A stretch of 64,000 nt of DNA, from the NCBI GenBank assembly GCA_018228685.1, contig CP073691.1:1240001-1304000 (forward strand), read 5' to 3'. The first letter of the stretch is position 1; the number at the start of each line of letters is the position of its first letter. Positions 41,973 to 52,201 of the stretch are shown piece after piece. A program made the translations under genes and the position numbers. This DNA is from Clostridiaceae bacterium Marseille-Q4149. Its GTDB lineage: Bacteria > Bacillota > Clostridia > Oscillospirales > Oscillospiraceae. The notes under the pieces were generated by a model. That model made no database searches, was not told the origin of the DNA, and saw nothing but the letters and a program-made list of their open reading frames with translations.

Positions 41973-43094
41973 TTACTTGGCGGCCTTCTGAGCCTTGATG
42001 GACTCGATCAGCTCGGGAACGACCTTGAACAGGTCGCCCACGATGCCGTAGTCCGCCACCTCGAAGATGGGAGCGGACTCGTTCTTGTTCACGGCGATGA
42101 TGCACTCGGAATCCTGCATACCGGCCTTGTGCTGGATGGCGCCGGAGATGCCCAGTGCGATGTAGACCTTGGGATGCACGGTCTTGCCGGTCTGGCCGAC
42201 CTGGTGGTCAGCGCTGATCCAGCCGGCGTCCACGCAGGCGCGGGAGGAACCCACGACGCCGCCCAGGACCTCAGCCAGCTCCTCGGCCAGCTTGATGCCG
42301 CCTTCCACGTCCTTGGAAATGCCGCGGCCCACGGACACGATGAAGTCCGCACCGATCAGGTCCACCAGCTTCTTGGCGGCCTTCACGGTCTCCACCACCT
42401 CGGTGTGGATGTCGGAGGCTTCCAGAGCGAAGGCGGGGTGCAGGATCTCCACGTTCTTCTTGCACAGGCGCTTCTTCATAACGCCGGGACGAACGGTGGC
42501 CATGGCGGGACGGAAGCGGGGGCAGATGATGGAGGCCATCAGGTGACCGCCGAAAGCGGGACGGGTCATCTTCAGGTCGCGGTCCACGGGATGGGGCTCG
42601 CGATTGATCATCACGGTGCCCAGCTTGTTGATGCGGTCCTCGGGCAGAGTGGAGGCTTCCTTCAGGAAGTTCTTATAGTTGGGCAGGTCGATGTCCAGGT
42701 GGGTGCAGTCCGCGCACAGACCGGTGTGCAGACGGGCGGCGCAGCGGGGAGCCAGATCACGGCCGATGTTGGAGGCGCCGAACAGCAGCACCTCGGGCTT
42801 GATCTCCTCCACGGCCTCCACGATCACCTTGGTATAGGCGTCGGTGGTGAAGTCCTTCAGCAGGGGGGAGTTGTACACATAAACCTTGTCCGCGCCGTAT
42901 TCGCCCAGCTCAGCGGCGATGCCGTCCACGTTGTCGCCCAGCAGAATGCCGCACAGCTCAACGCCCAGCTCGTCGGCCAGCTTCCGGCCCTCGGAGATCA
43001 GTTCAAAGGTGGTGGGCATCATCACGCCCTGGCGCTGCTCGCAGAAAACCCATACGTTTTTGAAGGCAGCGGTATCAGCACTATTAAAAGCCAT
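41973..43094 (-). CDS. etfA: Electron transfer flavoprotein alpha subunit
   Basis: 373 residues. The C-terminal FAD-binding domain shows GSSRACVDAGWISADHQVGQTGKTVHP and YIALGISGAIQHKAGMQDSECIIAVNKNESAPIF, the EtfA signature. The N-terminal half is slightly longer than usual. With EtfB it carries electrons for the butyryl-CoA dehydrogenase complex, which in anaerobes bifurcates electrons from NADH to crotonyl-CoA and ferredoxin. Last gene of the crt-hbd-bcd-etfB-etfA operon. Confidence 0.96.
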   Translation of the reverse strand: MAFNSADTAAFKNVWVFCEQRQGVMMPTTFELISEGRKLADELGVELCGILLGDNVDGIAAELGEYGADKVYVYNSPLLKDFTTDAYTKVIVEAVEEIKPEVLLFGASNIGRDLAPRCAARLHTGLCADCTHLDIDLPNYKNFLKEASTLPEDRINKLGTVMINREPHPVDRDLKMTRPAFGGHLMASIICPRFRPAMATVRPGVMKKRLCKKNVEILHPAFALEASDIHTEVVETVKAAKKLVDLIGADFIVSVGRGISKDVEGGIKLAEELAEVLGGVVGSSRACVDAGWISADHQVGQTGKTVHPKVYIALGISGAIQHKAGMQDSECIIAVNKNESAPIFEVADYGIVGDLFKVVPELIESIKAQKAAK

Positions 43095-43110
43095 TTTCTT
43101 ATCTCCTTCC

Positions 43111-43911
43111 TCAGATGATGTGCTTGGCGGCCAGGATGCCGGCCAGCTTGTCGGTAGTCTCCTTACCGGCGCCCTCGAGCATCATGCCGGCGCCCTTCTG
43201 GGGAGGCGTAAAGGAGGTCAGAATGTTGGTGGGAGAACCCGCCAGGCCGATGGTGCTCTTGTCGATCAGGGGATGATCCTTCAGAGTCTCATAGGTCATG
43301 GTGACCAGGGGCTTGCTGTAGGCTTCGAAAGCGCCGCCCACGGACAGGTAACGGGGCTGATTCAGCTCCTTGATGCAGGTGATCATGCAGGGGGTCTTGA
43401 CCTTGACGGTCATATAGCCGTCCTCCAGCATGCGCTTGACGGTCAGGGTATTGCCGTCCTTGGTGATCTCGCCAGCGTAGGTCACCTGGGGCAGGTGCAG
43501 CTTCTCGGCGATCTGGGGGCCAACCTGGGCGGTATCGCCGTCGATGGCCTGACGGCCGGCCAGGATGATGTCGTCCTCTTCCACGCCGTAGGTGTCGATA
43601 CCGGCGGCGATGATCTGGGAGGTGGCGTAGGTGTCGGAGCCGCCGAACTCGCGGGCGGTAATCAGGACGCCCTCGTCCACGCCCATGGCCATCAGCTCAC
43701 GCAGCATGCCTTCTGCGGGAGGGGGGCCCATGGTGAACGCGATGACCTTGCAGCCCAGCTGGTCCTTCAGGGACAGGGCAGCTTCCACGGCGTTCAGGTC
43801 GTCGGGGTTGATGATGGTCTGCATGGAGGCACGATCCAGGGTGCCGTCGGGGTTCACTGCCACCTTACCGGAGGTATCGGGAACCTGCTTCACAGTAACA
43901 AGAATTTTCAT
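43111..43911 (-). CDS. etfB: Electron transfer flavoprotein beta subunit
   Basis: 266 residues, the usual EtfB length. Begins MKILVTVKQVPDTSGKVAVN and contains VIAFTMGPPPAEGMLRELMAMGVDEGVLIT and the EtfB motif GRQAIDGDTAQVGPQIAEKL, which in bifurcating ETFs binds the second FAD. 16 bases separate it from etfA. Part of the butyrate operon. Confidence 0.96.
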   Translation of the reverse strand: MKILVTVKQVPDTSGKVAVNPDGTLDRASMQTIINPDDLNAVEAALSLKDQLGCKVIAFTMGPPPAEGMLRELMAMGVDEGVLITAREFGGSDTYATSQIIAAGIDTYGVEEDDIILAGRQAIDGDTAQVGPQIAEKLHLPQVTYAGEITKDGNTLTVKRMLEDGYMTVKVKTPCMITCIKELNQPRYLSVGGAFEAYSKPLVTMTYETLKDHPLIDKSTIGLAGSPTNILTSFTPPQKGAGMMLEGAGKETTDKLAGILAAKHII

Positions 43912-43931
43912 TTTACCTTTTACCTCCTCAA

Positions 43932-45095
<1,164 letters not shown>

Positions 45096-45116
45096 ACTCT
45101 TTTCTCCTTTACAGAT

Positions 45117-45953
45117 TTACTTTTTGTAGTTGAAGAAGCCCTCGCCGGACTTGATGCCCAACTTGCCGGCACGAACCATCTTCCGGATCAGCACGTTTGC
45201 GCGATATTTGCTGTCGTGGGTCTCGTTATACAGCACGTCCATGATGTTCAGCACGATGTCCCAGCCGATCAGATCGCCCAGGTGCAGGGGGCCCATGGGG
45301 TGGTTGCAGCCCAGCTGCATAGCAATATCGATATCTTCCGCAGAGGCAACGCCCTCCTGCAGAACGCAAACGCCCTCGTTGCAATAGGGGATCAGGATCT
45401 TGTTGACCACAAAGCCGGGAGCCTCGTTGACCACAACGGGGGTCTTGCCGATCTCGGTGGACAGGGTCTTGATCTTCTCGACCAGCTCGGCGGGGGTGTT
45501 GCCGCCGGCAATGACCTCCACCAGCTTCATGGCGGGCACGGGGTTAAAGAAGTGCATACCGATGAGCTGATGCTTCAGGCCCTGGCCCATCTCGGTGATG
45601 GACAGAGAGGAAGTGTTGGAAGCGAAGATGGCATCTTCCTTGCAGATGGCATCCAGGCGGCCCAGCAGTTCCTTCTTGGTGGCCATATTCTCAGCAACGC
45701 ACTCGATGACCAGGTCGGCATCGGCGGCGGCCTCGAACTCCTCCACCAGGACGCGGCTCATGATATCATCAGCGGCTTCCTGGGTCATCTTGCCGCGGGC
45801 GACCTTCTTGTTTAGAGAGGCGGCCAGCTTGTCCTTATGACGCTGAGCGCTGGGGACGCTGGAAGCATACATCAGAGCGGTGTGGCCCTTCGCTGCGAAA
45901 ACCTGAGCGATACCGCTGCCCATAGTACCTGCACCAAAGATTGCGACTTTCAT
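45117..45953 (-). CDS. hbd: 3-hydroxybutyryl-CoA dehydrogenase
   Basis: 278 residues. NAD-binding IFGAGTMGSGIAQVFAAKGH (residues 5-24), the motif GMHFFNPVPAMKLVEVI and the C-terminal domain LGCNHPMGPLHLGDLIGWD. It reduces acetoacetyl-CoA to 3-hydroxybutyryl-CoA. Start follows AGGAGG. Preceded by a 98-base gap after crt that holds a CCCGGCA...TGCCGGG hairpin. Confidence 0.96.
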   Translation of the reverse strand: MKVAIFGAGTMGSGIAQVFAAKGHTALMYASSVPSAQRHKDKLAASLNKKVARGKMTQEAADDIMSRVLVEEFEAAADADLVIECVAENMATKKELLGRLDAICKEDAIFASNTSSLSITEMGQGLKHQLIGMHFFNPVPAMKLVEVIAGGNTPAELVEKIKTLSTEIGKTPVVVNEAPGFVVNKILIPYCNEGVCVLQEGVASAEDIDIAMQLGCNHPMGPLHLGDLIGWDIVLNIMDVLYNETHDSKYRANVLIRKMVRAGKLGIKSGEGFFNYKK

Positions 45954-46051
45954 GATAGTTCCTCCTAAATAAATTTATATTTAAGTAGCCGTTTTAATCA
46001 CCAGGCCCGGCAGGGGACCTGTTAATTAACGAAATAGGGATTTGCCGGGAG

Positions 46052-46831
46052 TTACTTGTTCTGATAGGGCTCATGCTTGCGCTTTTCCAGGAAAGCGCCC
46101 ATGCCCTCCTTCTGGTCGGCAGTCTCGAAGCAGCTGCCGAACAGGCCCTCCTCGATGGTCACAGCCCGGTCGATATCCACCTGCATGCCGTCGTTGATGG
46201 CCTTCTTGCAGGCGCGGACGGCGATGGGGGCGTTCTTGGCGATGGTCTCGGCCAGCTTCTCTGCGGCGGGCATCAGCTCCGCCAGGGGATACACGGCGTT
46301 CACCAGGCCGATACGCAGAGCCTCGTCGGCCTTGATATTCTTCGCGGTATAGATCAGCTGCTTGGCCATGCCCAGGCCCACCAGGCGGGCCAGACGCTGG
46401 GTGCCGCCGAAGCCCGGGGTAATGCCCAGGCCCGCCTCCGGCTGACCGAACACGGCGGTGTCGGCGCAGATGCGGATGTCGCAGCTCATGGACAGCTCAC
46501 AGCCGCCGCCCAGGGCAAAGCCGTTGACTGCGGCGATGGTGGGGACCGGCAGCGTCTCCAGCTTGCGGAACACGTCGTTGCCCTTCTTGCCGAAGGCCTC
46601 GCCCTCCGCCTTGGTCAGGGTGCTCATCTCGCCGATGTCGGCGCCGGCCACAAAGGCCTTCTCGCCGCTGCCGGTGATGACCAGGGCGCGGATCTCGTCG
46701 TCCGCCTTCACCTGCTCCACCAGCTGGTCGATATCCTCCAGCACCTGGGAATTCAGGGCATTGAGGGCCTTGGGCCGGTTGATGGTGGCAACGGCGATGT
46801 GGCCCTTCTTTTCCAACAGAACGTTCGTCAT
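46052..46831 (-). CDS. crt: Short-chain enoyl-CoA hydratase (crotonase)
   Basis: 259 residues. Oxyanion-hole motif AGADIGEMSTL (about 65-75) and NGFALGGGCELSMSCDIRI with EAGLGITPGFGGTQRLARL, which carry the two catalytic Glu residues of crotonases. It dehydrates 3-hydroxybutyryl-CoA to crotonyl-CoA. First gene of the butyrate operon; the thiolase gene is not in this window. Confidence 0.95.
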   Translation of the reverse strand: MTNVLLEKKGHIAVATINRPKALNALNSQVLEDIDQLVEQVKADDEIRALVITGSGEKAFVAGADIGEMSTLTKAEGEAFGKKGNDVFRKLETLPVPTIAAVNGFALGGGCELSMSCDIRICADTAVFGQPEAGLGITPGFGGTQRLARLVGLGMAKQLIYTAKNIKADEALRIGLVNAVYPLAELMPAAEKLAETIAKNAPIAVRACKKAINDGMQVDIDRAVTIEEGLFGSCFETADQKEGMGAFLEKRKHEPYQNK

Positions 46832-46918
46832 GATAGTTCCTCCTTGCTTCGATCACCCGCCTGTCCACCGGACCGGCGGGCCCACGGTGAGATGCCGCCC
46901 ACAGCGGTCCCATCTTGT

Positions 46919-46969
46919 GTATGATCTTCATACAGTTTGTATTATAGTCCCTCGTCTAAAAATTATCAA
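46919..46969 (-). promoter_or_regulatory. Promoter of the butyrate operon with palindromic operator
   Basis: Reverse-strand TTGATA (46969-46964), 17 bases, TATAAT (46946-46941). Just past the start site is the perfect palindrome GTATGATCTTCATAC (46919-46933), a likely operator. It does not match the Rex consensus. The remainder of the 46832-47184 gap has no gene. Confidence 0.65.
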
Positions 46970-47184
46970 GCCCTTGTTGACCGCCTTTCTCTTTTTCAGG
47001 ATATTCCACAAAAGAAATGAAAATTCTTTGCGCATTTTTCAATATGACATGTTCATAATCCGGTCACAAAACCGTCCCCGGCACCAAATAGAGCATTTTT
47101 TTCGTTTACAGAACCGTGTATCTTGTGGTATATATAGAGTTGGTATTTTATTCGCGGCCATGGCCGCACAGGAGGAAATGACCC

Positions 47185-47862
47185 ATGCGCATGAGAAAGA
47201 AAAAGAATCTGCTGCCCCGGATGGAAGCCTGCGGCGCCCTGCTGATCGAGGACCCCCGCGCCCTGCGGGGCCGCTGGCGGGAGCTGCTGCCGGAGGCCCG
47301 GGAGCTGCGGGTGGAGCTGGGCTGCGGCAAGGGCCGCTTCACCGCGGAGACCGCCGCCGCCGAGCCGGACGTGCTGCTGATCGCCGTGGAAAAGGTCCCC
47401 GACGCAATGGTGGTGGCCATGGAGCGGGCCCGGGACGCGGGGCTGCACAACGTGTTCTTTGTGGACGGCGACGCCGCCTGCCTGCCGGACTTCTTCGCCC
47501 CCGGCGAGGTGGACCGCATCTATATCAACTTCTGCGATCCCTGGCCCAAAAGCAACCAGAAAAAGCGCCGCCTGACCCACGGCAATTTCCTGCAGCTGTA
47601 CCGCCGGGTGCTGCCCATGGGCGGCGAGATCCACTTCAAAAGCGACAACGACAAGCTGTTCGAGTGGTCCCTGGAGGAGATCCCCCAATTCGGCTTCCGG
47701 CTGTCCCAGGTCACCCGGGACCTCCACGCCAACGGCCCCGTGGGGGTTATGACGGACTACGAGGCCAAATTCTATCAGCAGGGCGTCACCATCAACCGGT
47801 GCGTGGCCATCATGGTCCCCTGGGAGGCCCCTGCACAGCCGGAGGAGCCGGAAGAAGCGTAA
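47185..47862 (+). CDS. trmB: tRNA (guanine46-N7)-methyltransferase
   Basis: 225 residues. SAM motif VELGCGKGRFTAETAA (about 43-58) and the TrmB signature YINFCDPWPKSNQKKRRLTHGNFLQLYRRVL (about 112-142). Modifies G46 in the tRNA variable loop. Start follows AGGAGG. It heads a trmB-tatD-aminotransferase cluster with short gaps. Confidence 0.95.
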   Translation: MRMRKKKNLLPRMEACGALLIEDPRALRGRWRELLPEARELRVELGCGKGRFTAETAAAEPDVLLIAVEKVPDAMVVAMERARDAGLHNVFFVDGDAACLPDFFAPGEVDRIYINFCDPWPKSNQKKRRLTHGNFLQLYRRVLPMGGEIHFKSDNDKLFEWSLEEIPQFGFRLSQVTRDLHANGPVGVMTDYEAKFYQQGVTINRCVAIMVPWEAPAQPEEPEEA

Positions 47863-47884
47863 CCCCGGAGAGGAGGACCCGCGC

Positions 47885-48739
47885 ATGATCATCGAAAGCC
47901 ACGCTCACTACAGCCATAAGCGCTACGACGGCGTATTCCGCTATCTTACAAGTGATCTGAAGGCCCAGGAAGGACAGCGGGAGGACCTGCTGGACCGTCT
48001 GCGGGAGAGCGGCGTTGTCCTTTCCATCGAGCCCGGCATCGACTTTGAGTCCAACCGCCGGACCGCTGCCCTGTACCGGCAGCATCCGGACTTCATCCGC
48101 CTGGCGGTGGGCGTGCACCCCACCCGGACCCATCAGGCCCCCTGGCGGCAGCGCAGGCAGCTGGAGGCCTGGGCCCGGGAGCCCGGCGTGGCGGCCATCG
48201 GCGAGACCGGGCTGGACTATCACCTGCCCCGGAAGCACCGGCTGACCCAGCTGCTGTGGTTCCGGTATCAGCTGGGCCTGGCCCGGCGGCTGGGACTGCC
48301 CCTGGTGCTGCACATCCGCATGGCGGACCGGGACGCCCTGGTCATGCTGCGGCGCAGGCGGCGTCAGCTGCCCGGCGGGGTGGTCCACTGCTTCCAGGGG
48401 GACTGGGACACGGCCCGGGCCTATCTGGACCTGGGGTTCTGTCTGGGCATCGGCGGGGCGCTGCTGCGCCGGGAATCGGAGGCCCTGCGGGACGCAGTGG
48501 CCCGCGCTCCCCTGGACCGGCTGCTGGTGGAGACCGACAGCCCCTATGTGCTGCCGGACGTACCCTGGACGGGCAGCAAAAAATCCCTGAGCCGGGTGCG
48601 CAACTCCTCCCTGTTGCTGCCGCGCATCGTGGAGGAGATCGCCCGGCTGAAGCATCTGCCGCCGGAAACTGCGGAGGCAGCCATACTGGAAAATACCCGG
48701 CGGGTGTTCCACCTGTCCGGAACGGAGAACGGAGGATAA
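47885..48739 (+). CDS. tatD: TatD family metal-dependent hydrolase
   Basis: 284 residues. Metal motif ESHAHYSHKRYD at the N-terminus (His-x-His), AIGETGLDYH (about 100-109), VHCFQGDWD and VETDSPYVLP near the C-terminus, all TatD features. Members are 3'-5' exonucleases or deacylases. 22 bases after trmB with GGAGAGGAGG as ribosome site. Confidence 0.9.
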   Translation: MIIESHAHYSHKRYDGVFRYLTSDLKAQEGQREDLLDRLRESGVVLSIEPGIDFESNRRTAALYRQHPDFIRLAVGVHPTRTHQAPWRQRRQLEAWAREPGVAAIGETGLDYHLPRKHRLTQLLWFRYQLGLARRLGLPLVLHIRMADRDALVMLRRRRRQLPGGVVHCFQGDWDTARAYLDLGFCLGIGGALLRRESEALRDAVARAPLDRLLVETDSPYVLPDVPWTGSKKSLSRVRNSSLLLPRIVEEIARLKHLPPETAEAAILENTRRVFHLSGTENGG

Positions 48740-48741
48740 CC

Positions 48742-49941
48742 ATGCAGTACGATTTCGATACCATTCTGGACCGGCGGGGCCGGGACGCCCTGGCCCTGGA
48801 CATGATCCCCTATGACGGGGTGGAGCCCAAGGAGGGCTTTTCCCGGATCCCCATGTGGGTGGCGGACATGAGCTTCCCCACCGCGCCGCCGGTGCTGGAG
48901 GCCATCCGGGCCCGGCTGGACCACCCGAATTTCGGGTATTTTCAGCTGAGCGATGCCTACTTTGACAGCATCATCCGCTGGCAGCAGGCGCGCCACGGCG
49001 TCACCGGCCTGGAGCGGCAGCACATCGGCTATGAAAACGGCGTTCTGGGCGGCGTCAGCTCCGTGGTCCAGGCCCTGACCTGCCCCGGCGAGCCGATTCT
49101 GGTCCACAGCCCCACCTATGTGGGCTTCACCCACACCCTGGAGCGGCTGGGCCGTCCCATCATCCACACGCCCCTGACGCAGGACGCGGAGGGCATCTGG
49201 CGCATGGACTATGCGGATATGGACCGGAAGCTGAGGGAAAACGACATCCACGTGGCCATCCTGTGCTCCCCTCACAATCCCTGCGGCCGGGTATGGGAGC
49301 GCTGGGAGCTGGAAAAGGCCATGGAGGTGTACGCCGCCAACGACTGCACCGTCATTTCCGATGAGATCTGGTCCGACCTCATTATGCCGGGATACACCCA
49401 CATTCCCACCCAGTCCGTCTCCCGGGACGCCCGGGAGCGCACCGTGGCCTTCTATGCCCCCACCAAGACCTTCAGCCTGGCGGGGCTCATCGGCTCTTAC
49501 CACATCATCTATAATGACCGGCTTCGCTGCCGGGTCCAGCGGCAGGGAAACCTGTCCGGCTACAACGACTGCAACGTGCTGTCCATGCACGCCCTCACCG
49601 GGGCCTACAGCGACGAGGGCATGGCGTGGTTGGACCAGCTGTGCGCCGTGCTGGACCGGAACCTGCGGTATATCCGTGACTTCCTGCAAAGCCGCTATCC
49701 CGGCGTCACCATGATGCTGCCCCAGGGGACGTATATGCTGTTCGTCAACTGCGGGGCCTGGTGCCGCAGCCACGGCATCACGCCGGATGATCTCCGCCGC
49801 CGGGGCGTGGAGCATGGCGTCATCTGGCAGAGCGGCGCGGGCTTCGGCGACGGCGACTGCATCCGCATCAACGCCGCCCTGCCCCATTCCCTGGTGCGGG
49901 AGGCCATGGACCGGCTGGAAAAATACGTGTTTGTGGGCTGA
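48742..49941 (+). CDS. MalY/PatB-type PLP-dependent aminotransferase (cystathionine beta-lyase-like)
   Basis: 399 residues from ATG 48742, two bases after the tatD stop, with GGAGG just upstream. The N-terminus FDTILDRRGRDALALDM and IPMWVADMSFPTAPPVLEAI is typical of MalY/PatB. The PLP lysine is in YAPTKTFSLAGLIGSY, with SPHNPCGRVW and SDEIWSDL also present. Family members cleave cystathionine or cysteine and may transaminate. The substrate is not settled by sequence. Confidence 0.9.
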   Translation: MQYDFDTILDRRGRDALALDMIPYDGVEPKEGFSRIPMWVADMSFPTAPPVLEAIRARLDHPNFGYFQLSDAYFDSIIRWQQARHGVTGLERQHIGYENGVLGGVSSVVQALTCPGEPILVHSPTYVGFTHTLERLGRPIIHTPLTQDAEGIWRMDYADMDRKLRENDIHVAILCSPHNPCGRVWERWELEKAMEVYAANDCTVISDEIWSDLIMPGYTHIPTQSVSRDARERTVAFYAPTKTFSLAGLIGSYHIIYNDRLRCRVQRQGNLSGYNDCNVLSMHALTGAYSDEGMAWLDQLCAVLDRNLRYIRDFLQSRYPGVTMMLPQGTYMLFVNCGAWCRSHGITPDDLRRRGVEHGVIWQSGAGFGDGDCIRINAALPHSLVREAMDRLEKYVFVG

Positions 49942-49981
49942 GCCGCGCCTGCGGCACGGCCCGGCAATGACCACATAAAAA

Positions 49982-50027
49982 GCAGGGGAGAGATTTCCAA
50001 CGAAGTCTCTCCCCTGCCCTGCTTTTA
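49982..50027. terminator. Convergent terminator
   Basis: GCAGGGGAGAGA/TCTCTCCCCTGC stem-loop followed by GCTTTTA, between the aminotransferase gene and the convergent small membrane gene. Confidence 0.7.
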
Positions 50028-50222
50028 TTTCCGCTTTTTCTTGCTGAGCTTGCTCATGGCCCGGCGCTGGGCCGCCTCCTGCTCGTCCTTTTCCGCCTGC
50101 TCCACCAGGTCCTGGTATTTCTCCGGATGGCGGGCCCAGTCGATGCGGTAATAGGTCAGACCAACCAGCAGCAGCGCCCCTACGATGATGATGCCGTAAA
50201 ACAGAATTTTTTCAAATGACAT
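50025..50222 (-). CDS. Small single-helix membrane protein
   Basis: 65 residues starting MSFEKILFYGIIIVGALLLVG, one transmembrane helix (about 7-25), then a charged cytosolic tail rich in Glu, Gln and Lys ending SKLSKKKRK. Ribosome site AAGGAGGGG. It stands alone and I do not recognise the family. Confidence 0.6.
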   Translation of the reverse strand: MSFEKILFYGIIIVGALLLVGLTYYRIDWARHPEKYQDLVEQAEKDEQEAAQRRAMSKLSKKKRK

Positions 50223-50403
50223 GACAGCCCCTCCTTATTACGGTAAAGTATACAGGAAATTGCCGCCGATGGCAAGATTTTTTCGCCAGACAGGCGGAGA
50301 AAAAATCTGCAATTTTGGTTGTTTTTGCTGAAAGAGGGTTGTATAATAATTCTGTTCCCGGAAAATGGGGGCAAAACGTAAAAGTCAAATAGGAGGAACG
50401 GAT

Positions 50404-51306
50404 ATGTTCACGAATTTCAAAGAACTGGAAGCCTATGTCCTGTCTCATAAAAACAAAAAGCGCATCGTCCTGGCCAACGCCCATGACGAGCCCGCCCTCA
50501 GCGCCGTGGTCAACGCCCACCGCCGGGGCGTGGTGGACGGCACCCTGCTGGGTAAGAAGGACGAAATTCTGGCCCTGCTGCGGGAGATGAACGAGGACCC
50601 CGCCGAGTATGAGATCGTCGACTTCGACGGCCCGGAGCTGGACGCCGCCAAGGCCGCCGTGCAGCTGGTGCGGGAGGGCAAGGCCGACATCCCCATGAAG
50701 GGCATTCTCCAGACCTCCAGCTTTGCCAAGGCCATTCTGAACCGGGAAACCGGTCTGATCCCCGCCAGCGGCCGCCGTCTGGTGAGCCAGTGCGGCATTT
50801 TCGAGTATGAGGGTCGCTTCATGATGATCACCGACGCCGCCATCAACATCGCCCCCGACGTGGACACCCAGATCGGCATTGTGGAGAACGCCCTGCCTGT
50901 GGCCAACGCCCTGGGGGTGGAGCTTCCCAAGGTGGCGGTGCTGTCCGCCGTGGAGAACGTCACCGAGAAGATGCCCTCCACCGTGTCCGCCGCCGAGATC
51001 GCCAAGCGCGGCATCCCCGGCTGCGTGGTGTCCGGCCCCCTGGCGCTGGACGGCGCCATCTCCATGGAGTCCGTCAAGCACAAGGGCATTCACGACCCCG
51101 TGGCGGGCCAGGCGGACATTCTGCTGGTGCCCTTTATCGAGATCGGCAACGTGCTGTACAAGTCCATCACCTATATCGCCGGAAAGACCATGGCCAGCAC
51201 CATCTGCGGTGCCTCCTGCCCGGTGATCATCACCAGCCGGGCCGACACGCCGGACAGCAAGTATTACTCCATCCTGCTGGCGGTCCTCCGCTGCCTGAAG
51301 GCGTAA
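50404..51306 (+). CDS. ptb: Phosphate butyryltransferase (phosphate acyltransferase family)
   Basis: 300 residues from ATG 50404 after AGGAGG. The phosphate acetyl/butyryl-transferase fold shows MKGILQTSSFAKAILNRETGL, FMMITDAAINIAPDVDTQIGIVENA, GCVVSGPLALDGAIS and a C-terminal GASCPVIITSRADTPDSKYYS. It exchanges CoA for phosphate on butyryl-CoA. No butyrate kinase gene lies next to it, unlike the usual ptb-buk pair, so the partner is elsewhere or another acyl group is used. Confidence 0.88.
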   Translation: MFTNFKELEAYVLSHKNKKRIVLANAHDEPALSAVVNAHRRGVVDGTLLGKKDEILALLREMNEDPAEYEIVDFDGPELDAAKAAVQLVREGKADIPMKGILQTSSFAKAILNRETGLIPASGRRLVSQCGIFEYEGRFMMITDAAINIAPDVDTQIGIVENALPVANALGVELPKVAVLSAVENVTEKMPSTVSAAEIAKRGIPGCVVSGPLALDGAISMESVKHKGIHDPVAGQADILLVPFIEIGNVLYKSITYIAGKTMASTICGASCPVIITSRADTPDSKYYSILLAVLRCLKA

Positions 51307-51324
51307 GCACCATAACAATCTGAC

Positions 51325-51351
51325 AAAAGCGGGGCTTCGGCCCCGCTTTTG
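51325..51351 (+). terminator. ptb terminator, copy 1 of a duplicated unit
   Basis: AAAAGCGGGGC/GCCCCGCTTTT stem-loop with a TTCG loop. The same 27 bases recur at 51515-51541, with the 162-bp repeat exactly between them. Confidence 0.85.
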
Positions 51352-51352
51352 A

Positions 51353-51514
51353 GACTGTCGAAAAACTCGGGAATCTTTCGCCATCGAAAAGGAAGATAGT
51401 TACGAAAGAAACCCATCAGGGGTGTCTTTCGTTTGCAATCACAGGTTTTTCAGAACTTTTTAAGTTCTGAAAAACCGCACGCAGCTTGTCAAAAAAGACT
51501 TTTTTGACAAGCTG
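51353..51514. repeat. 162-bp interspersed repeat, copy 2
   Basis: Reverse complement of the repeat at 1918-2079. It lies between two identical 27-base terminator copies and keeps all three internal hairpins. The flanking duplication could be a target-site duplication from insertion into the ptb terminator. Confidence 0.8.
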
Positions 51515-51541
51515 AAAAGCGGGGCTTCGGCCCCGCTTTTG
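51515..51541 (+). terminator. ptb terminator, copy 2
   Basis: Exact copy of the 27 bases at 51325-51351, on the other side of the interspersed repeat. Confidence 0.8.
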
Positions 51542-51553
51542 CCGGAACAGGCA

Positions 51554-51585
51554 GAAAAAAGCCCTGTGCCTTGCGGCACAGGGCT
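51554..51585 (-). terminator. Terminator of rpmB
   Basis: On the reverse strand AGCCCTGTGCC/GGCACAGGGCT stem-loop is followed by TTTTTT, 19 bases after the rpmB stop. Confidence 0.8.
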
Positions 51586-51603
51586 CATCTTGTTTGTCCG
51601 AGC

Positions 51604-51792
51604 TTAGATCGCGCGGGTAACTTTACCGGAACGCAGACACCGGGTACAAACGTACACATGGCGAGGCGTACCATTGATCATAGCCTTCACGCGCTTGACA
51701 TTGGGCTTCCAGGGACGATTGGAGCGTCTATGGGAGTGGGAAACCTTGATACCGAAGGTCACGCCCTTATCGCAGAACTCGCACTTTGCCAT
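51604..51792 (-). CDS. rpmB: 50S ribosomal protein L28
   Basis: 62 residues from ATG 51792 after AGGAGG. The sequence MAKCEFCDKGVTFGIKVSHS, then RRSNRPWKPNVKRVKA and CTRCLRSGKVTRAI is standard L28. It is the four-cysteine zinc-binding form (CEFC near the start, CTRC near the end). A single-gene unit with its own terminator. Confidence 0.97.
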   Translation of the reverse strand: MAKCEFCDKGVTFGIKVSHSHRRSNRPWKPNVKRVKAMINGTPRHVYVCTRCLRSGKVTRAI

Positions 51793-52009
51793 CCGTTGCA
51801 CCTCCTTGCTGTGAGAAACTCGCTTGCCTACATCGCAAGCAATAGATATCTTAGCAGATTGCGGCGCAAAATGCAAGCATTATTTGACAAAAATCTGAAA
51901 AAAATCTGTCAGGCCGCAATACATTCTCAGCCAAGCGAATAAAAGCTGAAATACGCCCCCTCGGCGGCGTCTCACAGCTTGGGCACAATAGCCAAGAGAT
52001 GCCGCCTCA
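51793..52009. other. Leader of rpmB, otherwise empty
   Basis: AT-rich upstream region of rpmB. I see no gene here; the 52-bp repeat follows at 52010. Confidence 0.4.
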
Positions 52010-52061
52010 TTTTGTGACATATTACGATTCTTCTTAAATTGCAAAAATGTGGTTGCAAAAC
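52010..52061. repeat. 52-bp interspersed repeat with paired TTGCAAAA, copy 2
   Basis: Ungapped match to 39470-39521 in the same orientation. The two boxes TTGCAAAA are conserved. Followed by about 140 bases with no gene before the promoter of the PRTase gene. Confidence 0.6.
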
Positions 52062-52201
52062 AGCCCAGGACATAGTGGCAAGTGTCTCATGGGTGATGAG
52101 CGCCGCAGCCCCGGCTCGTTCAGGGCTGATAAATCCGGCCGGTCTGCCCGGGCCGGAAATACAGGAAGAACCGCTGTTGGCGGGATATGTCACTTTTTGT
52201 A

